Below, in pieces: positions 1-5,972 of a DNA stretch of 9,509 bases. The notes beneath the pieces were generated by a model. The model was given only the letters and a program-made list of their open reading frames with translations, did no database searches and was not told where the DNA came from. Every line of letters begins with the position of its first letter. The stretch's first letter is position 1. This DNA comes from Verrucomicrobiota bacterium (GTDB lineage: Bacteria > Verrucomicrobiota > Verrucomicrobiia > Limisphaerales > AV2): positions 1 to 9,509 of the forward strand of contig QHOP01000280.1 in NCBI GenBank assembly GCA_003219345.1. The letters run 5' to 3'. A program made the translations under genes and the position numbers.

Positions 1-936
1 CTTCTGCTGATGGAAATTGCCAACCGCAACGCGGGCTTGCGCTCGGCGGAAATCCCCCTCTGGCTCTCGGAAGGTTTGTCGCAGCACCTGGTCCACTCGA
101 GCGAAGTGGACCTCGTGCTGGCGCAGCCGCAGTGGAATTTCAACCGCGTGAACATCAGCTGGCAGGCGCGCCAGGCCGTCCGCCAGGACCCGCTCAAGGA
201 AGCGCGCGAACGATTACAGTCCCACGCGGCCCTCACGTTCGCCAAACTCGGTGACGCGCTGCCGGACCCGGTGCCGGAGGAGACCTGGAAAACCTTCCAG
301 GCTTCTGCGCAATTGTTCTTCAGCCAGCTTTTGCTCTTGCCCGGAGGCCGGGCGGCGCTGGCGGAAATGCTCAATGAGCTGCCCTTTTACCTGAACTGGC
401 AATCCGCGTTTCTCAACGCCTATCGCGCGCAGTTCCCGCGTTTGCTCGACGTGGAGAAATGGTGGGCGGTCGTCCTTATCCAGTTCACCGGACAGGATCC
501 CACGCAAGCCTGGTCCATGCCCGTGACGCTGGAGAAACTGGATGAAACTCTGCATCCGTCCGTCCTGGTCAGCGCGACCCGCAAGGACCTGCCGCAGCGT
601 GCCAGGCCGGGCATTCAGCAGATCATTGCCGATTGGGAGTACTTGCGCCAGCGTATCGTGCTGAAAGGAGTGACGTCCCAGTTGCTCGTCGTGCGCTTCA
701 AAACGCCGCCGGAACTGACCTCATTGGTGGATGATTATCGCGCGACGATTGAAAATTACGTGAACAAACGGGACCAGGTCGGCCTCGCGCGTTCGCTGCC
801 CGGTTTGCCGCCGATGCGCGCCGATCTGCTCGTGCGCGACGCCGCCAAAAAACTGGACGAGTTGGACGCGAAACGGGCTTCGATCAGCGCGACCAACGCA
901 CCGCCCGCCAACACCTTAGCCAGGCCCGCGAAATGA
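1..936 (+). CDS. C-terminal part of an unrecognised protein, peptidase-like (5' end outside window)
   Basis: The reading frame is open from base 1 (three Leu codons precede the first ATG at 10) and ends at TGA 934-936, so the gene almost certainly starts outside the window and ATG 10 is internal. The visible 311 residues are soluble-looking, with no clear membrane segment, and end in a low-complexity Ala/Pro/Lys tail. Near the start, MEIAN is followed 15 residues later by Glu in IPLWLSEGLSQHL. In gluzincin metallopeptidases a WxxEG-type motif carries the third zinc ligand downstream of HExxH, and MEIAN sits about where HExxH would be, but both His are missing. A non-catalytic peptidase-like fold is therefore possible, as inference only. 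I do not recognise the family. The coding call is strong because of length, codon-like composition and lack of a better overlapping frame; the function is open. Confidence 0.8.
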   Translation, partial: LLLMEIANRNAGLRSAEIPLWLSEGLSQHLVHSSEVDLVLAQPQWNFNRVNISWQARQAVRQDPLKEARERLQSHAALTFAKLGDALPDPVPEETWKTFQASAQLFFSQLLLLPGGRAALAEMLNELPFYLNWQSAFLNAYRAQFPRLLDVEKWWAVVLIQFTGQDPTQAWSMPVTLEKLDETLHPSVLVSATRKDLPQRARPGIQQIIADWEYLRQRIVLKGVTSQLLVVRFKTPPELTSLVDDYRATIENYVNKRDQVGLARSLPGLPPMRADLLVRDAAKKLDELDAKRASISATNAPPANTLARPAK

Positions 937-974
937 AGTTCCCGGGTCGGAAATGCCGTTTCTCCGCGCGCCGC

Positions 975-1002
975 TTGACAGGTAGGCGACCCAAAATATA
1001 GT
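975..1002 (+). promoter_or_regulatory. Sigma-70-type promoter for kamA, giving a leaderless mRNA
   Basis: A perfect -35 TTGACA (975-980) is followed after 16 bases by TATAGT (997-1002), five of six matches to the -10 consensus. Transcription would begin about 1008-1010, only 2-4 bases before the kamA ATG at 1012. No other in-frame start codon lies before the conserved N-terminal KamA region, so the transcript would have essentially no 5' leader. The 75-base gap after the upstream gene is large enough for an independent promoter. Confidence 0.65.
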
Positions 1003-1011
1003 TCCCGCACA

Positions 1012-2247
1012 ATGAACGAAACTTCATCGGCAAATGGCGAGGAGCCGCCCTCAGGCAGCTCGCTAAACGCTCTTAAGGAATTCAAATCGGCCGGACGCGG
1101 CTTCTGGTCGGACGTTTCAGACGCTGACTGGAACAACTGGCGCTGGCAGCTCAAACACCGCATCACTTCGCTCGAACAGCTCCAGCGGCTGATGCCGTCG
1201 CTCACGCCGGAGGAATACGCCGGCACAAAACTGGCCAACACGAAACTGGCCCTGGCCATCACGCCTTGCTTTTTCAACCTGATTGATCCGGCGGATGAAA
1301 ACTGCCCCATCCGGCGGCAGGTCATTCCTCGCGTCGAAGAAACACACACCGCGCCGTGGGAAATGAGCGATCCTTGCGGCGAAGATTCGCATTCGCCTGT
1401 GCCCGGACTGGTGCATCGCTATCCGGACCGGGTGCTCTTCCTCGTCACCGACCGCTGCGCGGCATACTGCCGTTATTGCACCCGGTCGCGACTCGTGAGC
1501 AATGCGACGGGCTACGATTTTCACCCGGAGTTCGATCGCCAGATCCAATACATTATCGAGCACCCCGAAGTGCGCGACGTGCTGCTCAGCGGCGGCGATC
1601 CGCTGCTGTTCAGCGACGAGAAGCTCGAATACCTCCTGAACCGACTGCGCGGGATCAAGCACGTCGAGTTTCTTCGCATCGGCACGCGCATTCCTGTTTT
1701 TCTTCCGCAACGCATCACGCCGGAACTCTGCGCGATGCTCAAACAGTTTCATCCGTTGTTCATCAGCATTCACTCGAACCATCCGCGCGAGCTGACCACC
1801 GAAGTTCGCGACGCGCTCGCTCGCCTGGCCGACGCGGGCATCCCGCTCGGCAACCAGTCCGTGCTGCTGAAGCACGTCAATGACGATGTAACGGTGATGA
1901 AGGCGCTCGTGCAGAAACTGCTCATGTGCCGTGTGAAGCCGTACTATATTTACCAGTGTGACTTGATTTCCGGCTCCGCGCACCTGCGCGCCAGCGTGCG
2001 CAAGGGGCTTGAAATCATGGAAGGCTTGCGCGGTCACACGACCGGCTACGCCGTGCCGCAATACGTCATCGACGCTCCCGGCGGCGGCGGCAAAGTGCCG
2101 GTCAACCCGAACTACGTGCTGAGCCGCAACGCCGACCGCGTCGTCATTCGCAACTTCGAAGGCAAAGTCTTTGAATATGTCGAAGCCGCCAACACCAGCC
2201 CGCGCTATAAAGCCTCCGAGGACTTCGTCGTGCCGGAGCTGGTTTGA
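1012..2247 (+). CDS. kamA: KamA-family radical SAM lysine 2,3-aminomutase
   Basis: The 411-residue product fits lysine 2,3-aminomutase, a cytoplasmic PLP- and SAM-dependent enzyme that interconverts L-lysine and beta-lysine. Seen: the radical SAM cluster motif DRCAAYCRYC with C149, C153 and C156; LSGGDPL near 192-198; YIYQCDL with D317; and VIDAPGGGGKVP with D354 and the PLP lysine K361. In characterised enzymes the two Asp bind the substrate epsilon-amino group, and the D317-D354-K361 spacing (37 and 7) matches them. The N-terminal FWSDVSDADWNNWRWQLK segment and the length argue for KamA rather than the shorter EpmB, which modifies elongation factor P. Oddly, the structural zinc ligands of clostridial KamA are missing: Asp292 stands where Cys268 is expected, and the C-terminus has no Cys cluster. 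The ATG at 1012 has no Shine-Dalgarno; see the promoter entry. Beta-lysine could serve EF-P modification or osmolyte synthesis, but no partner gene is here. Confidence 0.92.
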   Translation: MNETSSANGEEPPSGSSLNALKEFKSAGRGFWSDVSDADWNNWRWQLKHRITSLEQLQRLMPSLTPEEYAGTKLANTKLALAITPCFFNLIDPADENCPIRRQVIPRVEETHTAPWEMSDPCGEDSHSPVPGLVHRYPDRVLFLVTDRCAAYCRYCTRSRLVSNATGYDFHPEFDRQIQYIIEHPEVRDVLLSGGDPLLFSDEKLEYLLNRLRGIKHVEFLRIGTRIPVFLPQRITPELCAMLKQFHPLFISIHSNHPRELTTEVRDALARLADAGIPLGNQSVLLKHVNDDVTVMKALVQKLLMCRVKPYYIYQCDLISGSAHLRASVRKGLEIMEGLRGHTTGYAVPQYVIDAPGGGGKVPVNPNYVLSRNADRVVIRNFEGKVFEYVEAANTSPRYKASEDFVVPELV

Positions 2248-2277
2248 CCGTTTCCGAAAACAGTAAATCCGGTTGGA

Positions 2278-2838
2278 TTGCTCCGAGTGCCTCCCGAGTC
2301 ATGGCAAACTAAAGCCGCGCGCCTGAAAAAAATCATCGCCGCGCTCCGGAAAACTTATCCCTCCGCGCACTGCGAACTGGACCACTCGAACCCGCTCGAA
2401 CTGCTCGTGGCCACAGTGCTTTCGGCGCAGTGCACGGACAAGCGCGTGAACCTCGTGACCGCTGAATTGTTCAGGAAGTATCGGACGGCGGGCGATTACG
2501 CCAACGCAAAGACCGACCCGCGGACGATGGAGGAATTGACGCACCTCGACGGCGTCGGTCGCAAGACGGCGAACGTGGTTTTGGGGAACGCTTACGGAAT
2601 CAACGCAGGCATCGTCGTGGATACGCACGTGGCGCGCCTTTCCCAACGCCTCGGCATCACCCGCGAAAAGACGCCGGAAAAGATCGAGCAGGAACTGATG
2701 AAACTCGTGCCGCGCGCACAGTGGACGATGTTCAGTCACTGGCTCATCTGGCACGGGCGACGGCGTTGTTACGCGCGCAATCCGGATTGCTTGAATTGCG
2801 AGATCAAGACACTCTGCCCGCGCGTTGGTCTGAAGTAG
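2278..2838 (+). CDS. nth: Endonuclease III (DNA glycosylase/AP lyase)
   Basis: This is a base-excision repair enzyme that removes oxidised pyrimidines and cleaves the abasic site. From the TTG at 2278 it is 186 residues, near the family's roughly 210. Seen: LLVATVLSAQCTD (42-54); the helix-hairpin-helix LDGVGRKTANVVLG with catalytic Lys96; VVDTHVARLSQRLG with catalytic Asp115; and a C-terminal 4Fe-4S loop C164-X6-C171-X2-C174-X5-C180. All key residues are present. The start is uncertain: TTG 2278 has no obvious ribosome site, while GTG 2287 has GGTTGGA at 2271-2277 about nine bases upstream. Both precede the conserved part, and the only nearby ATG (2301) is out of frame and stops at once. The gene lies 30 bases after kamA on the same strand, so the two are probably co-transcribed. 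Confidence 0.93.
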   Translation: MLRVPPESWQTKAARLKKIIAALRKTYPSAHCELDHSNPLELLVATVLSAQCTDKRVNLVTAELFRKYRTAGDYANAKTDPRTMEELTHLDGVGRKTANVVLGNAYGINAGIVVDTHVARLSQRLGITREKTPEKIEQELMKLVPRAQWTMFSHWLIWHGRRRCYARNPDCLNCEIKTLCPRVGLK

Positions 2839-2861
2839 CACGCGCCTCCGGTGGGTCGCTC

Positions 2862-2887
2862 TCGGCGTCCCGCCGAAAGCATTCGGC
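2862..2887 (+). promoter_or_regulatory. Two overlapping, mutually exclusive hairpins before the lipoate-family gene
   Basis: The gap between nth and the next gene holds TCGGCG-TCC-CGCCGA (2862-2876) and GCCGAA-AGCA-TTCGGC (2872-2887). They share bases 2872-2876, so only one can form. The second is followed by TTT and then the TTG start at 2894. It could weakly attenuate transcription or hide the start, but the T-run is too short for a confident terminator call. Confidence 0.3.
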
Positions 2888-2893
2888 TTTACA

Positions 2894-3592
2894 TTGAAAA
2901 CCTCCAGTCCGCAAACCTGGCTGCTGTTAAACTCCGGCCCTGGCGCGGCGGACTTCAACATGGCGTTTGACGAAACGCTGCTGGAGTCCGCGTCGCAATT
3001 GGGCAAGCCGCTCTTGCGCTTCTATGGCTGGACGGAACGCGCGGCGTCGTTCGGTTATTCGCAAAAGTACGCCGAGGTGGCGCGATTGACCCTGTTGCGT
3101 CCGCTGGTCCGCCGGCCGACGGGCGGCGGACTCGTGCCGCACGATGCCGACTGGACTTACAGCCTGGTGTTTCCACAGGGTCACTGGTGGTATGCCTGCC
3201 GCGCGACGGAAAGTTATCGGCGCGTCCACGAGTGGATTCGCGCGGCTTTCGCGCGGCTTGATGTTCCGACCGAGCTTTCACCGTGCTGCCGCAAGGAGCC
3301 GCCCGGTCAATGCTTCGTCGGCATGGAGCAATTTGACATTCTTTGGCAGGGGAAAAAGATTGCCGGCGCCGCCCAGCGTCGCAATCGCCTGGGCCTGTTG
3401 ATTCAAGGTTCGGTGCAACCGCCGCCGCTCTCGCTCGCAAAAGATGACTGGCAGAAAGCAATCAGCGATGTCGCCGTTGAAACCTGGGGTGTCAACTGGG
3501 CTGCGTTTGAACGAGACAGGGCTTTGGGCCAGCGGGCAGACGAGTTGGCGTGTCGGAAATACTCTTTGGCTGAATACAACCAACGCCGCTGA
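2894..3592 (+). CDS. Lipoate ligase/octanoyltransferase family protein (LipM-like)
   Basis: The 232-residue product belongs to the biotin/lipoate A/B ligase fold and attaches a lipoyl or octanoyl group to carrier lysines of the 2-oxoacid dehydrogenase or glycine cleavage systems. Seen: WLLLNSGPGAADFNMAFDE at 9-27; the RRPTGGG loop (73-79) that holds the acyl chain; SFGYSQ; and GKKIAGAAQRR with the conserved Lys155. A cysteine, C140 in GQCFVGMEQFDIL, lies 15 residues before that Lys. In LipM octanoyltransferases the catalytic Cys occupies this place (ACF-type motif), whereas ATP-dependent LplA ligases have no such Cys. I therefore lean to a LipM-type octanoyl-ACP transferase, though LplA-like activity cannot be excluded. 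The start TTG 2894 is the only start codon between the upstream stop at 2831 and the conserved core, apart from an internal ATG at the NMAF motif that is too late. It has no Shine-Dalgarno. The gene sits 55 bases after nth. Confidence 0.85.
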   Translation: MKTSSPQTWLLLNSGPGAADFNMAFDETLLESASQLGKPLLRFYGWTERAASFGYSQKYAEVARLTLLRPLVRRPTGGGLVPHDADWTYSLVFPQGHWWYACRATESYRRVHEWIRAAFARLDVPTELSPCCRKEPPGQCFVGMEQFDILWQGKKIAGAAQRRNRLGLLIQGSVQPPPLSLAKDDWQKAISDVAVETWGVNWAAFERDRALGQRADELACRKYSLAEYNQRR

Positions 3593-3686
3593 AGATGTCC
3601 TTGTGGTTCGAGGGACTCGCATTACCCGCCGCTCCGAATCGAGGCGCCTGGTCTTTGCGTACAGGCCGATGACTGTTGGGATCGCT
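3593..3686. other. Convergent intergenic gap, no clear terminator
   Basis: These 94 bases separate the ends of the lipoate-family gene (+) and deoC (-). A bidirectional terminator would be expected. The only symmetry I find, CGCTCCGA with TCGAGGCG around 3631-3647, has mismatches in the stem and no T-run. I see no supported element. Confidence 0.4.
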
Positions 3687-4361
3687 CTAATAACTATGAA
3701 CTTTCTCTGCCGATCCCCGCACAATCGCCATGCCGGATGAAGTGCCAAGGCGTGTGGCGCCCGCTTCGATCATCGCCAGCGCGGTGGGCGCGTCACGAAT
3801 GCCGCCCGCGGCTTTCACGCCGAATTTTTCGCCGACGATTTCACGCAGCAGTTCCACGTCTTCAATGGTCGCGCCACCGCTGCTGAAACCGGTGGAGGTT
3901 TTCACGAATTGCGCGCCTGAATCGAGGACGAGACGGCAGGCGCAGATTTTTTCTTCGTGAGTCAACAGGCCGGTTTCGAGAATGACCTTGACCGGTCGTT
4001 CGTCCGCGGCCTCGGTGACATCGCGAAGCTCCCGCACCACATAATCGTAATTGCCGTCCTTCAAACGCCCGAGATTGATGACCACGTCGATTTCCTGCGC
4101 GCCGCTGTCGATCGCGGCTTCAGTTTCGAACCGCTTGGTGTCGGAGTCCGTCGCTCCGAGCGGAAAGCCGACGACCGTCGCCACTTTTACGTCGCTGCCG
4201 TCAAGCAAATGGCGAGCCTGAATCACCCGCGATCCGTTTACGCAAACAGCATAGAAATGGTGCTCGCGCGCCTCGGCACAGAGCCTTTCGATGTCTTTCG
4301 CCGTGGCGTCCGCTCGGAGCAGCGTGTGGTCGATATAGCGGGCGAGGTCTTGGGCCTTCAT
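3687..4361 (-). CDS. deoC: Deoxyribose-phosphate aldolase
   Basis: This cytoplasmic class I aldolase cleaves 2-deoxy-D-ribose 5-phosphate to acetaldehyde and glyceraldehyde 3-phosphate in deoxynucleoside salvage. The 224-residue TIM barrel is of normal length for the short bacterial DeoC type. Seen: IDHTLLRADAT at 10-20; VVGFPLGATDSDTK; EIDVVINLG with Asp92; the Schiff-base Lys154 in QFVKTSTGF; Lys183 in GVKAAGGIRD; and GATRLGTSSG near 201-210, which binds phosphate. All catalytic residues are intact. The ATG at 4361 gives the canonical N-terminus but no ribosome site precedes it closely. It lies 113 bases downstream of mdh on the same strand, and I find no promoter in that gap, so read-through from mdh is possible. 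No other deo genes are nearby. Confidence 0.95.
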   Translation of the reverse strand: MKAQDLARYIDHTLLRADATAKDIERLCAEAREHHFYAVCVNGSRVIQARHLLDGSDVKVATVVGFPLGATDSDTKRFETEAAIDSGAQEIDVVINLGRLKDGNYDYVVRELRDVTEAADERPVKVILETGLLTHEEKICACRLVLDSGAQFVKTSTGFSSGGATIEDVELLREIVGEKFGVKAAGGIRDAPTALAMIEAGATRLGTSSGMAIVRGSAEKVHSY

Positions 4362-4474
4362 CGCATAGAAAGCGGGCCGAGTGCCGGGTCGTACCCTCCG
4401 CAGGAGTCGAGGTCACGAGACTCAAACATCCTGATGGGATCGCTCATGGACGCGATTTGTTGACAGCCGCTTGC

Positions 4475-5464
4475 TCACCTGGGGAGCAAGTCCGCCACCA
4501 TCGCGCGTTCTTCCTGCAACTCGTTGACGGTGGCGTCGATTTTCGCGCGGCCGAATTCGTTGATCGGCACGCCTTGAACGATGGAAAGCTTTTTGCCGTC
4601 GCCACGCACCGGAAACGAGGAGATGAGTCCCTGCTCGACACCGTAGCTGCCATCCGAGCAAATACAGACGCTGTGCCAATCGCCGGCGGGCGTGGGCTCG
4701 ATGATGGAGCGGACGCTATCAATGATGGCGTTGGCCGCGCTGCCGGCGCTCGAGGCGCCGCGCGTCTTGATGATGGCTGCGCCGCGCTGCTGCACGGTGG
4801 AGATAAACTCGCCTTTCAACCAGGTTTCGTCTTTAATGAGAGCAGTCGCAGGCTTGCCGTTGATTTTCGCGTTGTAAAAATCGGGATACTGCGTCGCCGA
4901 ATGGTTGCCCCAGATGGCGACGTTGCTGACGGCGCCGGTATCGACACCGGCTCTTTTGGCGAGCTGGGATTTCGCCCGGTTCTCGTCGAGCCGCGTCATG
5001 GCGTGCCAGCGGTCGCGCGGCACTTCCGGCGCGTTGTTCATTGCGATCAGACAATTTGTGTTGCACGGATTGCCAACGACGAGGACGCGCACGTCGCTGG
5101 CGGCGTTTTTTTGAATCGCCTGGCCCTGGCCGATGAAAATCCTGCCGTTGATGCCGAGCAGGTCTTTGCGCTCCATCCCTTGCTTGCGCGGCACGCTGCC
5201 GACGAGCAACGCCCAGTTCGCCCCGCGAAAGCCCTCGTCGAGATTGGCCGTGGGAACAATGCCTTTGAGCAACGGAAAGGCGCAGTCGTCGAGTTCCATG
5301 ACCACGCCATTGAGCGCGGGCAGGGCGGGTTCGATTTCAAGCAGGTGCAAAATGACCGGCTGGTTCGGACCGAACATGGCGCCGGAAGCGATGCGGAAAA
5401 GGAGCGAGTAACCGATTTGTCCGGCGGCGCCGGTGACAGCGACGCGAATGGGAATCGTGCTCAT
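4475..5464 (-). CDS. mdh: Malate dehydrogenase, type 2 (cytosolic-like)
   Basis: It oxidises malate to oxaloacetate with NAD in the TCA cycle, in the cytoplasm. The product is 329 residues, the usual length. Seen: Rossmann motif VTGAAGQIGYSLL (10-22); LLEIEPALPAL, where Glu43 should bind the NAD ribose; VPRKQGMERKDLL, whose R93 and R99 contact the substrate; GNPCNTNCLI (131-140); TRLDENRAKSQL with D160 and R163; and IWGNHSATQYPD with proton-acceptor His188. The GAAGQIGY and GNHSATQYPD signatures place it with the type-2, cytosolic-like MDH group found in Verrucomicrobia, Chlamydiae and others rather than with the LDH-like MDH3 group. The ATG at 5464 is followed directly by the conserved strand. 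A second ATG four bases upstream is out of frame. No strong Shine-Dalgarno is seen. It transcribes away from phoB, and deoC follows downstream. Confidence 0.96.
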   Translation of the reverse strand: MSTIPIRVAVTGAAGQIGYSLLFRIASGAMFGPNQPVILHLLEIEPALPALNGVVMELDDCAFPLLKGIVPTANLDEGFRGANWALLVGSVPRKQGMERKDLLGINGRIFIGQGQAIQKNAASDVRVLVVGNPCNTNCLIAMNNAPEVPRDRWHAMTRLDENRAKSQLAKRAGVDTGAVSNVAIWGNHSATQYPDFYNAKINGKPATALIKDETWLKGEFISTVQQRGAAIIKTRGASSAGSAANAIIDSVRSIIEPTPAGDWHSVCICSDGSYGVEQGLISSFPVRGDGKKLSIVQGVPINEFGRAKIDATVNELQEERAMVADLLPR

Positions 5465-5482
5465 ACATTTTCAAAGGCCGCG

Positions 5483-5511
5483 AGTATGGTTGGCCGCCCG
5501 TGACGACGCAA
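5483..5511 (-). promoter_or_regulatory. Possible mdh promoter
   Basis: On the - strand TTGCGT (5506-5511) is followed after 17 bases by CATACT (5483-5488). Each hexamer matches only part of the sigma-70 consensus, but spacing and position suit mdh: the start would fall near 5476, giving a leader of about 12 bases. This is a weak call by eye. Confidence 0.3.
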
Positions 5512-5542
5512 GCGGGAAGACGGAGTGTGGGGAGTGTCCTGG

Positions 5543-5705
5543 GGCGCATCTAGGATACCACCACCAAGCTGATCGCACGTATTCCCCTCACCCGGCTTAG
5601 AGGCCACCCTCTCCCCATCGGATGGGGAGAGGGGCAGGGTGAGGGGTCTTCGGAAATCTTGCAGACCGGACTCGATAGGGTGGTAGTGTCAAGAATATGC
5701 ACCGG
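5543..5705. repeat. MITE-like nested palindrome
   Basis: Several inverted repeats share one centre. The core is CCCTCTCCCCATC (5607-5619) facing GATGGGGAGAGGG (5621-5633), a perfect 13-base arm pair separated by one G. Outside it CCCCTCACCC (5584-5593) faces GGGTGAGGGG (5637-5646), perfect over 10. Further out GATACCACCACC (5554-5565) faces GGTGGTAGTGTC (5679-5690), 10 of 12 pairing, and GGCGCAT (5543-5549) faces ATGCACC (5697-5703), six of seven pairing. GTGTC at 5534-5538 and 5705-5709 might be a 5-base target duplication, but this is weak. The CCCTCACCC/CCCTCTCCCC motif resembles dispersed extragenic palindromes I recall from several GC-rich genomes. There is no coding content. Confidence 0.6.
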
Positions 5706-5749
5706 TGTCAGGCGCTCAGAGTTGAAACGTCACCTGCTTCTCACCCGTT

Positions 5750-5861
5750 CGCCTTCGATGCCGGACCTTCGCTGTGCTTTCGGGGGCGAACGATTTACCT
5801 GACCAAGCCTTTCCGCCCGCGTGACCTTGAGACGCGCGCGCAGTTGTTGCTCCAACGCCAG
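5750..5861 (+). pseudogene. Decayed fragment of a response-regulator receiver domain
   Basis: From 5796 the frame reads YLTKPFRPRDLETRAQLLLQ, the conserved end of a receiver domain (Lys of the KPF motif, then helix 5). Just upstream in another frame, bases 5783-5794 read GAND, so GAND-YLTKPF is restored by removing one T from the run at 5794-5796. Still further upstream, AFDAG (5750-5764) also looks receiver-like but would need about 20 inserted bases to be explained. The rest of the receiver and any start are missing. Compared with the intact receiver in phoB, about 15 of 26 residues agree, so this is not a recent copy of it. This frame runs in phase into phoB, which makes a falsely long phoB from ATG 5697. 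The MITE-like repeat ends just before the fragment. Confidence 0.5.
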
Positions 5862-5893
5862 GACCTCAAGACGGTTAGGCCGCCTCGGATGCG

Positions 5894-5922
5894 TTGTCAT
5901 GCATTTGTAACCTTCTTGTCAC
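5894..5922 (+). promoter_or_regulatory. Pho box: three direct repeats upstream of phoB
   Basis: TTGTCAT (5894-5900), TTGTAAC (5905-5911) and TTGTCAC (5916-5922) recur at exactly 11-base intervals with 4-base spacers. PhoB boxes are built of 7-base CTGTCAT-like units plus 4-base spacers in this orientation. The last unit lies 50 bases before the phoB ATG. In Pho promoters the box replaces the -35; a poor -10 candidate TAGGAA (5936-5941) lies at a suitable distance. This implies autoregulation of phoB-phoR by PhoB. Confidence 0.7.
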
Positions 5923-5972
5923 CTGGCCGAAATTGTAGGAATTTGGGCTTCGTGATAACCAAAGCCCGCGTG

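Noticed and set aside
1117..2061. 314-codon - strand frame antisense to kamA
   Set aside because: Arg/His-rich shadow of an intact KamA with conserved motifs throughout.
2244..2269. TTGACC at the kamA stop as -35 of an nth promoter
   Set aside because: The only A/T-rich -10-like bases (TAAAT) are 13-14 bases away, too close.
4460..4465. TTGACA on the + strand between deoC and mdh
   Set aside because: No -10 at a proper distance (GGAGCA there) and no + strand gene downstream.
4471..4489. TTGCTC/GAGCAA hairpin over the mdh stop as terminator
   Set aside because: Six-base stem with seven-base loop and no T-run on the mdh strand.
4457..5503. Long + strand open frame (348 codons) antisense to mdh
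   Set aside because: The opposite strand encodes a complete malate dehydrogenase with all catalytic motifs; the + frame has no recognisable motifs and is a GC-rich shadow.
5697..5972. N-terminal extension of PhoB from ATG 5697
   Set aside because: The extra 92 residues come from the repeat edge, a frameshifted receiver relic and the Pho box; the PhoB family begins at the MAKILVVDDE strand (5973).
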